A stretch of DNA of 64,000 nt from Physcomitrium patens (lineage: Eukaryota > Streptophyta > Bryopsida > Funariales > Funariaceae), in NCBI RefSeq assembly GCF_000002425.4, contig NC_037254.1, positions 765,476 to 829,475 of the forward strand, read 5' to 3'. The notes under the pieces are model-generated. The model saw only the letters and a program-made list of their open reading frames with translations. It was not told the DNA's origin and did not search any database. Position numbers and translations under genes: made by a program. Below, in pieces: positions 11,641 to 22,830 of the stretch; the first letter of the stretch is position 1, and each line of letters begins with the position of its first letter.

Positions 11641-14388
11641 TTATCAATGCCTTTCTTGTATTCTAAACTTGATTCAAGTATCTTGACATTTTTTGGATTT
11701 GACAAAAACTATTTTTATTTTTATTTTAAAATGACATGTATTCTTTATGTCCTACTAGACCCATTTACATTTCCAAGTGCAACCCAACATATTCTAACCT
11801 CTTTCACAAGCCAAACTGTCAAAAGGTGCCACCTTTGCAAACCCAGTGTCCTCCCAAATCAAAAAATCCCATTCACAAGTTGACAAAAGGATTCTGCTTC
11901 GCCAGTCTGGGGTTGAAACCTGTCGGTGTTGCCGTGCATTGATGTGGAATATGGATTTTCTTCCAAGGGGTCTGAGAAAACGTGGGACTTCTTCAAATTT
12001 AAAGCTGAGCTGTAGATTTGCGGCATCTGTACAAGCCATGATCCGTTGGACTCACTTTTTCGGTGCTCTAAGTTTGTCTTTACTCAAACAGAGATTCATG
12101 TCGTCTATTTTTGGGTTTGAAGTTGAGAGATCTTTGCGAGGGCGTTAGGTTGGTTTTCTATTGCTTGAATGAATCAATATTGAGAGTTCATGGTGAGTCT
12201 GCAGTTTCAACAGGATGAAGGTTATGCTGATGCGGACAAGGTGTCGATGCTCAAAGAGCTTCTGTAGAGTTAATGTTGGTTGTTGTGATTTTCTTCCTGC
12301 GGTTGCAAAGGTTTCTGTCTGTCTTCGAGCTCTCGGCCAGTATCGATCCTGAGGTTATTTGCTGCGGGAGGATGTTGAATTGTGTGAATGAAAGCTTGAT
12401 ACAATCGGTGGCTCATAATTCTCTCGTTTACTGCAATTTAACTGCGAGATTTGTTTTTGTTCGAGCTTCATGTGTGATCAACTGCTCCAATCTCTTTCTC
12501 CTTGTCAGTTACGGGTTCTTGCGCACTGATCTATTCGGGTGTTAAGAGTCAGAAGTTATCGTTTGGATTGAGTGTGTGATTAGTTGTGCAGGATAAACAG
12601 TTGGTCAAAATCAAACCTAAGGTTTGTCTTTTGATTCTTTTTTCAGTTCTCTTTGTTACCGTCTGCCGGGTCCTGGACGTCCACGCAACCTGTAAATGTA
12701 ATCCTAGGCAGGAGAGAGTAATGTCTTTCAGTCCTATTGCAAATTTTGGCCTCACTGTTACCCGCAATGTGATGATCACATTTGGATGCCGATCGGGATG
12801 CGCCGCAGACTGAGTATTTCCGATTCTCCAAAAATCCAGCTTGATCGTGTTTGAACACACACATCCGTAGTATTCAACGATGGTGAGAAGGGTCATCGAT
12901 CTAGACAACATAGACGTTATTAATGTGCTCACCTCTGCCGTCCAAGCTGTAACGGATGTCCTCGTCCATGTAATCGTTCCTCGACAAATTTTTAGTTCAT
13001 TTTCGACTCAAAACTGTCACTATTGAGTTAGACTGCGACATCTACTGGTGGAGACCGTGATCTTCTCATGCGGTTTCAAACGCCGTGTGTGTCTCGGAGG
13101 TACAGATCCTCATCGATGCAGATTACTGAATGTGAGTGATGGCGACGATCTGAATAATAGATGGCCAAACTGCAAGACTGACTGTTGTCGTGGGTATTGG
13201 CTCTTGCTCGTCTAGCAGACTGGTGTACGATCTTCGACATGGTCTTTTGCTGAAGTAACCATGGCGAATCAGTAAACCTTGTTTGAATTACAGCGAGCTG
13301 GAGCCCGTTTGACCTCGAATATTCCATTTTCGATGCACAGAGGCGTTGTCACAAATGTCACTGACCAACCTATTTTTTATGATCAGAAGATTCTCCCACG
13401 ATTCCTTTGCATTTGCTTGCACTTCTTCGCACTTCCTGTGAGCATGTTGCACTGTTTGTCAGAATCCGACAGTCGCAGATTTCGTCAGGCCGAATAGTCT
13501 CTGACGTCCGTGTGAGGCAGCTGACTGAACACTGTGTCAGCACCATCTGTGGGACCAAGTTTGCTTCGGAATCACTCCAACGATTCCTCAGATATCTAAT
13601 TGGTACGAACTCTAAAAGAAATTTTCAAGCACAGCGTCGCAATGTCTCTCTTTCCAGCTGGGCGTTACAGGTTTCTGGGAATGTTGATAGTTCTTGAGTG
13701 TGCTTTATGCTTTTGAGTTGGCACATTGCGATACCTTGTCTTCGAGATCACGACTTTTTGCGTGATTCCAAACTTTGTGTGTGTGTCTGGTAGACAAAGC
13801 TGCTCATTGATGCCCAACATTGAAGGTGAATGGTGGCCAAGATCTCAACAAGTGAGGATCACACTGCGTGACAGATTGTGGTTGCGGTTGTTTGCTCCTG
13901 CACCTCCGGCAGAGTGGCGGATGAGATTAATCTAGGGGTTTTGCTGGATCAAACAAGGTGAGTTGACTGCTCTGCGTTTGTCAGATCACTCTCATTGAGC
14001 TTTTCGACTGTTGCTTATGACTCCAACGGGGCGAGTCGTTTGTTGGTATGGCCGCCGCTTGGGGTGATTCACGAGTATCGACCCTCTATTCATGTTGAGG
14101 TTTTGCGGTTGCCTTCAACTTTGTCCTGTTTCAGCGGTTCGTATTGTTTCCTCCTAGGGGTTTGAGAACGAAGAAACGGCCGGTCTGTGACATCTTGCCA
14201 TCGATGTATCGAACCATACCAAGCTTTGTGCTTGACCACGCCTCTCGTCACAAACTGGTGGCTCAGCTGATGTTTTCGCTGCTGCAGTCGATCGTAAGAT
14301 ACCCCACAATTCTGAAGTGAAAGATCTCTTCATATTACGGTTCCCGCTTTGACATCTTTGTGGTCGTTTTCGCTCTTCGCAGAGAAGC
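11640..14388. other. GC-richer region upstream of the UGT gene, unidentified
   Basis: Base composition changes sharply near 11760 from very AT-rich to roughly balanced, and stays so into the UGT gene. ORFs here are short (up to about 125 codons), lie on both strands, and none matches a family I recognise. The region is free of LTR-like words. The simplest reading is promoter plus a long untranslated leader of the UGT gene, or a non-coding or decayed neighbour gene. A strong donor-like site at 13957/13958 and an acceptor-like site at 14382 support transcription on the plus strand. Confidence 0.4.
13958..14382 (+). other. Possible intron in the 5' untranslated region of the UGT gene
   Basis: The sequence ACAAG|GTGAGT at 13958 is a near-consensus donor. 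A pyrimidine-rich stretch ending in CTCTTCGCAG at 14382 is a good acceptor and lies 6 nt before the start codon. No protein signal is expected in a leader, so this rests on splice-site appearance only. Confidence 0.35.
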
Positions 14389-16542
14389 ATGGGGTCCTTA
14401 CCGAAAGAAACTAGTCCACTTGCACCACATGTGATCTTGTTTCCGTGCCCTATGCACAGCCATTGTGTGCCATTCATTTTGATGGCAAAGAAAATAATAG
14501 CTCTCGGCGTGAAAGTCACTTTCATCAGCATCGAGCACGTTATTTCTCTGCTGCAGGTATATGGTGCTCCTCAGGGTTCCCTTCTGGAGCATTTCAGTTC
14601 CGCCAGTCCGCCGCCAAAATTGTTTAGTCCGACCTTATCCATTCGACCGTGTTATGTGTTCCTGTAGGCCACTGAGGGAAAATTGTTGGCTTCGGAACCC
14701 GAGAATCTTCGGCTGCTGGCTATATCTAACGGGGAAGGATATAAACCCAGTGATAGCCCGCTACTCCTGACGAGCACGATATCCGAAAGAACGTCTGATT
14801 CCTTCACCGAATGCTTAGAGCGCTTGATGCAAGGATCAAACGGAGTGGACCCACATATTCTAGAATGGGGGCCTCCCCGCTGTGTCATTTTTGACCTATT
14901 TCTGGGCTCGATGGTGAAGTTAGCTGATCAATTCAACCTACCCAGGTAGCCGACAACCCTACCCGCAAACAATCATATTAATGTTGAAGTGCGCGCATGT
15001 CTTGGTCTAATTTTTGCCGTTTTCTTTGAGCGACCAGTTCTTCCTTGTGCCCATCATAGTACGACGTGCTTGTGCAGCTATATATTTTGGACAACCACTG
15101 CAACCAGCCTTGCGGTGATGATGCATACAGCAGTATTGCGTGCTCATGGACACATTCCTCTCAACCTAGACGACACTGACAATCTCAGAGCAGTCGAAAT
15201 TCCTTGCATTCCTCCGGTGCATCCGTTCGAATTTATAGGAGCCACTCAGAATTCCAGACATGTTATGCACGTACTCTTATCGAGCTATCCCGATTACCAT
15301 GTCCACGTGCGGGGGATACTTGTGAACTCGGTTCATGAACTTGAATCCTCTGTATTCGAAGCCCTGAATGAGCATTATGTCGGTGCTGAGGGCTCAAAGG
15401 TGAGCATGCTATTATCAGTTTGTTGTGATCTTTCGTCTATCATCATGGGTTAGCATTCAAGTAAGGAGCTCAAGATTGTCTTTTTCTGACCTTATCCCTG
15501 CTTTCTGCAGCTGCGGAGAATTATCCCAGTTGGCCCTACGATCCCCAAGTCAGTGTTCTTCAAGGAGACTAATCAAGAAAACAATGCAAACTGCTCTGGT
15601 GTAGGCAGGGATCCGATTTTACAATGGCTTGATACTCAACCATCGTCCTCCGTCATATACATTTCCTTTGGGAGCATCGCTACTTTAACCGCTAATCAGC
15701 TGGTGGAAATGGCTCTGGGGCTGGAAGCAAGTGGCCAACGATTTGTGTGGATTTTGAGACCGCCTTCAGATCCCAGCATGATTGCAGCAAACTCTGAGGC
15801 TTACTCGTTTCTGCCTCCAGGTGACTAATTTCTCTCGTGTGCTTCTTTGCAGAGTAGTTTTTGACGAACCCTATAGACAAGTATTTCACCCACTTCGAAT
15901 CCTATTGTTGTACAAGTGTTTGTGTCAACATTCATTAACTTAATTTGCAGGAGCCCATCTACAAAGAACCAGATCACTTCTCCCCTTTCCACTATCTGAA
16001 TGAGTTGTGCGTGTGCAGGTTTTCAGGATAGGGTAAAGGGAACTGGCATTATTGTTACACACTGGGCACCCCAGGTGCAGATCCTGCAACACCCTTCCAC
16101 CGGGGGATTCTTGACGCACTGTGGTTGGAATTCCATATTAGAGAGCATCGGCGCTGGTGTCCCTATGCTTGCATGGCCAATTCAAGCAGAGCAAATGATA
16201 AACACAAGGTAATGTGATTACATACATGCCGTGATTTTTGTCATAAAGCTTGTTGAACTTGTTGGGGTTCAGATCTGACGCTTATCTTTATTCCTCCACA
16301 GGTGGATTGTGGAGGAGGTCCGGGCAGCGTTCGCACTGCGCAGAGATCCTTACAGCTTTGTCGATAGAAACTCTATTGATAAAGGTGTTCGGCTTCTGAT
16401 TTGCTCAGAGGAGGGTCAGGCTGCAAAGAAGAATGTCCTCCATCTCAGGGACAAGCTTCTAAGCAGTTTTGGCGACAATGGCCTTTCTGCAAAGTGTCTA
16501 AAAAGTTTTGTGGAGGAATTGGAACAACTCCATGCTCAATAG
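14389..16542 (+). CDS. Family 1 UDP-glycosyltransferase, six exons, 502 aa
   Basis: The product should transfer a sugar, probably glucose from UDP-glucose, to a small acceptor in the cytosol. My exon model is 14389-14556, 14668-14945, 15078-15399, 15511-15820, 16019-16208 and 16302-16542. All five introns are GT-AG and the spliced length is 1509 nt with no internal stop. The N-terminal strand-loop PHVILFPCPMHSH holds the likely catalytic His25. CVIFD gives the partner Asp132. The 44-residue PSPG box runs from W375 to Q418 (WAPQVQIL..., THCGWNS, ending AEQ). The final Gln favours UDP-glucose. SYIFWTTTAT and YISFGSIATL are typical family strands. Length is normal. Five introns is many for a plant UGT. 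The acceptor cannot be told from sequence. It is the only clearly intact cellular gene in the window. Confidence 0.93.
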
Positions 16543-17239
16543 CATCTGTTAGCATTAACCAGAGTGCCAATCAGTCAGATCTTCATACAACTCCTGTATA
16601 GTATTTAGGACTGGAGACTGTACATTTCGAAACCAGAAGTATATCTAATCCTTACTCTTCCATCAATCACTTGCGTTCCACAAGTCGCTTATTCTACACA
16701 GTGACAAACTTCCACCACCGACAGTACCAGAGTTGTGGCTGTTATTTGTGGTTCAATCTATTTTTGAATATATCCATTCTATGGGAATTGTGTGTAGTAT
16801 GTGTTGTATACATTACTTGGATCCTTGCAACGGAATGTGCCTCTGTTCATTCTGTTGTCATTTCTCTCAACTTTGTAACAAATGCTTTTTGATAGCAATG
16901 CCAATATTTTGTGAGAATATCAGTTTAATAATCGAAGTAAAAAGTTGCGAACTTAAGTACAACTTCTGTTTGAAATGATATACGTCTTATTACTTCGCAG
17001 TGTTTGCAGTCATCTAAAATTACATCGGTGATGACAGTAACAATTTTTTCCATTTTGTACTGTTTTTCCATAAACTACCAAAACAAATTAAAACAAATTT
17101 TAGGGAGCAACTATTTGTTTTTGGAGGAAAAAGATGGATCTTAAAGCATACTTTTCGTTGTTTTTATATGGATGTATCAATTGAATCAATAATTAATAGA
17201 AATATTATTTATAATAAATAAGCACAAATTTTATTTGGA

Positions 17240-17242
<3 letters not shown>

Positions 17243-17282
<40 letters not shown>

Positions 17283-17289
17283 TATATAT
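17243..17289. repeat. (TA)n microsatellite
   Basis: About 14 TA units followed by a degraded TACACATATACATATATA tail. Confidence 0.9.
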
Positions 17290-17445
17290 AGCTCATGCTA
17301 CAAGCACACTCCAAGTTGCTATATGCACACCCATTATATCTATATCTATATATATACACACATACATACAACATTCATTTTAAAATATTTACTACAAAAT
17401 AATAAGCAACAATTGTTTATTTTAAATTTCAAATGATAGTATTTT

Positions 17446-17505
17446 CTAAATATTAAATTAAATACATATGATTTTGTAATATTAAATTAAATACATATGA
17501 TTTTG

Positions 17506-17540
<35 letters not shown>
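17446..17540. repeat. Tandem duplication followed by (AT)n
   Basis: A roughly 32-bp unit containing aaattaaatacatatgattttg occurs twice in a row, then runs into an (AT)n tract at about 17512-17539. Confidence 0.8.
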
Positions 17541-17542
<2 letters not shown>

Positions 17543-18194
17543 GATAAATAAATAAAAATATATCCAACTAGTACTCTAATTGAAGAGGAAATTATGGTCG
17601 ATTTTTTAAAAAATTCATAAAAGACAAGAAAACTCTATTAAATTTTTTATCTTCAATCATTTTTACAATTTTCATGACTTTTAAGTTTCATAGTCCATTT
17701 GAAACATTCATTACCTTTTTAAGGTAAAACATGAGAAATAACTATATAAAATAAATCTATATACCGATTTAAATAATTAGGAAATAATTAAAATTTAAAA
17801 TAAGAAACACATATGTATATATCAGTAAAACTTAAAATTAAAAATAATAGAGAATAATTCTACAAAATATTGCTCAAATTATTTAAGAATCGTTTATCTA
17901 TAGTCATTTACAAGAATTAAAACAAATAAATAATGAAAGATTTAAAAACTTTAAACAAAATAAATTTAATTTTAAAAAATAAATAAACTGAATTGTATGA
18001 ATAAATGTAATATTTAAAATTAAATTGATAATAATTATCTTTATTATGGTGGTTAGAAATTATTATATTTGTAATATCAAAACAAAAATGTGCAAGAAAA
18101 TTGTATATATACTTATAGACTTAAAAAAGTGATATATTTTAATTAATATATATATATATATATTAATTATAAAAGTATTAATTAAGATATTAAG

Positions 18195-18250
18195 CATGAC
18201 TAATAATATTTGATAATAATATTTGATAATAATATTTGATAATAATATTT
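18195..18250. repeat. Short tandem repeat, unit about 15 bp
   Basis: The unit taataatatttga is repeated about four times with minor variation. Confidence 0.8.
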
Positions 18251-19373
18251 TAAAGAATATATTTTAATTCCAACTATAATTTATAGTTCATATATCAATA
18301 AAAAATTTAAAATATTAGTACCATTTAAATATTAAATTTTATTTTTTATTAAATTAAAAACTTTATAAAATTAATCCTTATAGAAAGGTTTATTTTTACG
18401 TCTTTTGTAAAATTTCCTAACAACAACCAAAAAACATAAAATATTTTTTCTTTACTACTATAGTTTAAATTTATAGTTGAAATTATTTAAATTTATAGTT
18501 GAGATTGTTTAGATTTACATTTGAATAGTATTTTTTTTGATATTAAAAAGTAATAATTATTTAATACCAATTAACCTTTCTAAAGTATCTTACATGAGTC
18601 TACAACAAATATTATATACATATTAATTTTGTGCTTACACAACCACCACAAGCAAATATATAACTATGCAATCAACATAATTAAACCAGCTTTAAATATT
18701 TGAGTCATTAAATATTTTTTAATAGACCATTGACCATCTTATTGATTCTAGTAGTGTCTGAATTTAATGCCATATTTATATAAACTTAAGTTAGTTTTGT
18801 GTATCTATATATCTTTTAGAAATCTATAATACTACCAATTCAACACATCTAATTAATCATACAAAAATTTATTAATATCTATATTTTGTAGATGCTACTT
18901 ATTACAAAACTATCAATTTTTTTAATTATGAGATACATCTAAATCAAATCCTTAAGATTATTAATTATTGCAATATTTGATTACAAATTTATCTTTTCTA
19001 TTAGAACATAAATATATTTTAATAAAATCTCACATATAAAATCATAAATCCAACTATCTCCATGATCCTTTTTATTCTTCAAAAAAATAATTGGAACCTA
19101 GATAGAACCATATTTTTGTCTTTAAATATATTTATAAAGCTTGAATTGAAATACCAACCAAATTAAAGAAATCATAATAAAAATAATCAAAGTTACTAAT
19201 ATAAGTCATTAACAACAATAATAGCAATTTATCAACTTTATATTGGTAATTTGTTTTTCTTATCTATTTGATACTACTAAAAACATAGTTGCATCTTACT
19301 AAGACTTTGTATAGAATAAAATAATTTTAGTATGAATTTAATAATACTTATGTAAGAATTTTTAATATATTAA

Positions 19374-19875
19374 GGAAAGCACTATATGGACACCATTTTT
19401 TTTTATTGCATAGATATCCTCCATGTCACACTAATAATATGCCATTGTTACAAGTTTTTCAAAAAGTTAGACACTAATGAGGCTAAAATAAATAAAAATA
19501 AAAAAAAAAACAAAAAAAACATACATAGACACATAAAACAAAATATATGAAGTTTTTCAATGCAAACAAAACAAATGATAAAAAGAAATTGTCTACTTAG
19601 CAAAATTGCTATGTAGATATCTCTTTTATTTATTTATTTTCTTTAGCTTTGGTATTGTTGATGTTCATGAATTTTTATTTTTGTTGTTGTTTTTCTTTTT
19701 TCTTTTCTTTTTTATTTCTATACTTTTTACTCTCTTTTATTTATTTATCTTTTTATTAAACTTGTTAAAAAATTTGTAACAATGATGCATGCTTGGTGAG
19801 GCGTAGAGGGTGTCCATGCAATAAAAAAGAGTATCCACATAGTAAAAGAGAAATGTCCACTTAGTGTTTCTCTAT
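19374..19875. mobile_element. MITE-like non-autonomous element
   Basis: The left end (ggaaagcactatatggaca) and the complement of the right end (gagaaacactaagtggaca) form terminal inverted repeats. The similarity continues inward: both arms contain a ttttttattgcat segment followed by a 'gata/gaca' and 'tcctc/ccctc' segment, with one arm carrying an extra stretch of about 20 bp. Length is about 500 bp, with no coding sequence and an AT-rich interior. I could not fix a target duplication by eye. Confidence 0.5.
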
Positions 19876-19879
19876 AGTG

Positions 19880-20730
19880 GTTTAATTTTGTATATATTCT
19901 AAATGCAATCAAAAGTGCATAGACTTATTTTTAACAACTTTTATCAATAATATATTTATTTCTATGTTATTTTTTAAAAAAAAGTTGTAAAATTCTATAT
20001 TTTATAAAAATCCAACTATATATTGAAACTGTATGACTTTAAGATTGTTTATAAAACTTCAACTTTAAAGATTGATTTATTTTACTTACATTAACTGAAT
20101 ATAATTTATTTTTTGCTAATTAGGTTTGAATTTTTAATATTATGTTTCTATAAAATAGTAGATGATATTTTTAAGGTTGTGTTATCAAAATTTTGAGAGT
20201 TTTTATTAAAAAAATCCAAAAAAGATCCAAAAATTTTAAAATAAAATAAAATGAAATAAAAAATTGATGTTTAATAAACATAGAGCTTAATAAAATAGAT
20301 TTTCTTAGTATCATTTTCCAATGGTCCAAGAGTGTAAATATATTATCAAAATTACACATAATTGAATAATGGAGTCTATTTAAAAAGTTTATTTAAATAT
20401 CTGATAAATGTTTGGGATTCAGTTCTATATTTCTTTAAAGTTTGAAGCTGGTTAAGACACATAGTATTAATGATAATTTGAGATGGACTATAATTCAAAA
20501 CGGTGTTTGACCCAGATTTAGAATCTGTTAAGAACCATGCACAGAAAAAATTAAAAAATTATTGAATTTTTAAATGACGATTTCATAAATTTTAGAATAA
20601 ATAAAAAGCAACATTTGTATATTCCATGTACTATAGTTTTGAAAAATTATAAGGAAATTTAAGAAAGACCAATTGGTGATTGAACTAACAGTCACATCAA
20701 AATATATATTTTAAGTATAGCTTATGAGGT

Positions 20731-20761
<31 letters not shown>

Positions 20762-20829
20762 CCATTAATAAAAGTGGATGTTTTGATACCATGTAAGAAA
20801 ATAAATAAAATTAATGAATGAAATAAAGA
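19880..20829. other. AT-rich spacer with a poly-T tract
   Basis: No coding sequence is recognised. A run of about 33 T lies at 20729-20761. It could be the complement of a retroposon poly-A tail, but I see no matching body. Confidence 0.5.
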
Positions 20830-22170
20830 TTATGTGTCTGTACAAGTATGTTCCAACAACACTGGATCATATGACCCTGGAGTAAACAATTTAAACTCTT
20901 CTTTCAAAAACACAACTTTTACTTCATCCTTTAATAATTAAAAAAAATGAAGTGACCTCAAGAATATAATTAAATAGTTTAATTTACACACACCTCTTAT
21001 CAACAAAGTCTAGTAGAATCATATTAGAAGGTCCATATATTGTCTTCTCAACTTCAAACAACTCATCTATATTGAAGCTCTATTTCAACATCTTTTCTTC
21101 AATTAAACAGACTTGGCATTTAAATACAAGTATTTGCAGATGAAAATTTAGCTCCACATTAATAAAATGAGTTTTCAAACAGTTGTAGAGTCTCCAATAA
21201 AACAAGGAGTCATAGTCTCAAGCTGGATCACCCTAAAAAATAACAACAGACTTTTCTAGGACAGTATGCAAAAAGTAATATCTAGAGCAATACTGAAACA
21301 AGGAAATTACTCTTCTCGATGAATCTGGTATTATATGGACTTGAAACAATGTGCATACCCTATTTTAAAAACAGGAAATGGAATCCTATGGGATTGTACC
21401 CCTCCAAGAGCAGACCTTGCTACCCACCTGAATAGCCACTAATAATTATTAACAACGACTTGGTTCAAACTGTGCTAGCCTGGGCTCTTCCTTTATTAGC
21501 ACAGAACTTTCTTCTCTATGTTTGTTTCAAAATTAAGTAATTGATTAAATAAATAAGGCACAAAGTGAGCGAGAGACTATGATTGGTTTGCCTGAGGCAA
21601 AGTGCAACACTTCTTCACTTTGGATCTTTATTCAATTCCTAAAATCACCCAATGAAGACAATGTTATTCACTTTAAAATTCACAAAACAAATCCAAAGCA
21701 GCTCCAAGAAGCCCACACTTAGTGCTGACCCCGAAACAAAAATAACTCCTAGACTCAACTCTAGAGACAATTAGCACTTCATCCAGAATCACATTACAGC
21801 ACAGCATAGTCACTCTGGACTCCATGCTGGGGTACTGTGTGACTCACAGTGCACTACACTGTGCCTCCAGTCTCAACTGAACACGCCTTGGGAGTCTCGC
21901 TGTGATTCTTTCCACAATGCTTCTCTTGGATATCATTGCAGGGGTCACTTAAAGAGTTCTCTTTTCACTCTCGGACTGACTTTTGCCTTCTAAACAATCC
22001 TAAACCACAACTCAAATTTTCTAAAGCAAGTAGGGTGTTAGACACCTCTTTTAAGACACCTGAGCCCTAGCTCCTAATTATTATTAATCTGCACCCCACC
22101 TTATGCCCCTGCTCAAGATTAATCTCAGGGTGAGGATGGTCACTTGCCCAACCACTCCATTGCCACCTTG
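20830..22170. other. Unidentified, compositionally distinct segment
   Basis: This segment is clearly richer in G+C than its flanks, especially 21340-22150, and has no words shared with the LTR families here. Frames are closed on both strands at short range. It may be a decayed gene or non-coding transcribed sequence. It ends exactly where an LTR1-family start-like sequence begins at about 22172, so the LTR may have landed in it. Confidence 0.4.
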
Positions 22171-22171
22171 C

Positions 22172-22830
22172 CATTGTTGTATTATAATATGACTATATAG
22201 TGAAAATATAATCAAAAATGAATTTCTAATAAATATTTAATCATCTTGATTCAATAATAATTTAAGATATTTAAACATAGCTTTTATAAAAGCCTCTTCG
22301 TTTATTTTCTTATCCTAATAGCTAATAGATTAAAGATTGGTTAGTAATTTTATCTTCTAAGTTATAGAAACTCTTTTATTGCTTCATAAAAGCCATAAAT
22401 TAATAAAAACATAATAGAAGAGATAAATAATTAGTATGATTGATATTAAGGTTAAATTGAAGGTAGGGTCAGGCTAAAGCATTGCTACGATAGATTGGAT
22501 TGATAATGAGGATTGATTGTTTGTGGGATAGGGTTAAAATCAGATCTCTAATGACTAAAATGTATGCCTAAGATAGAATATAGATGTATTTGGAGATTGG
22601 CAATAGAAGTTGGAGAATTAGCTTCAAGCTTCTTTTATAAGCACAAAGCTTGTTTTTATAAGATTTAAGATAAATTTGTAATTATTATTCAAAATCAAGT
22701 ATGTATTCATGACTTTGAATTTATGCAATATAATTAGGGCTAACACTCTTGGCTAGTTTGTATAATTGGTATCACATCGAAGGTTCAAAATTTGAATATG
22801 CTCGATTGATTGAGTGTGCTAAGTGCACAT
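22172..22830 (+). repeat. Truncated LTR1-family copy
   Basis: Its start (ttgttgtattataatatgac...tatatagtgaaaatataa) matches 43691 onward. The segment ending with 'tggagaattagcttcaagcttct' and 'gattgagtgtgctaag' matches 44630-44840. The middle is deleted and the 3' half is absent. The copy ends at the next LTR start at 22831. Confidence 0.6.

Larger units (their letters stand above)
16543..19373. other. UGT 3' flank and AT-rich spacer
   Basis: Up to about 17000 the composition still resembles the gene and probably holds its 3' untranslated region. Beyond that the DNA is AT-rich with microsatellites and small tandem repeats and no recognisable coding sequence. Confidence 0.6.

Noticed and set aside
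12549-12932. 127-codon minus-strand ORF upstream of the UGT gene
   Set aside because: It overlaps other frames of similar length on both strands and has no domain or composition pattern of a protein. It is probably chance openness in GC-richer DNA.
14154-14531. 125-codon minus-strand ORF across the UGT start
   Set aside because: It is antisense to UGT exon 1, which has clear family motifs, and has no recognisable content of its own.
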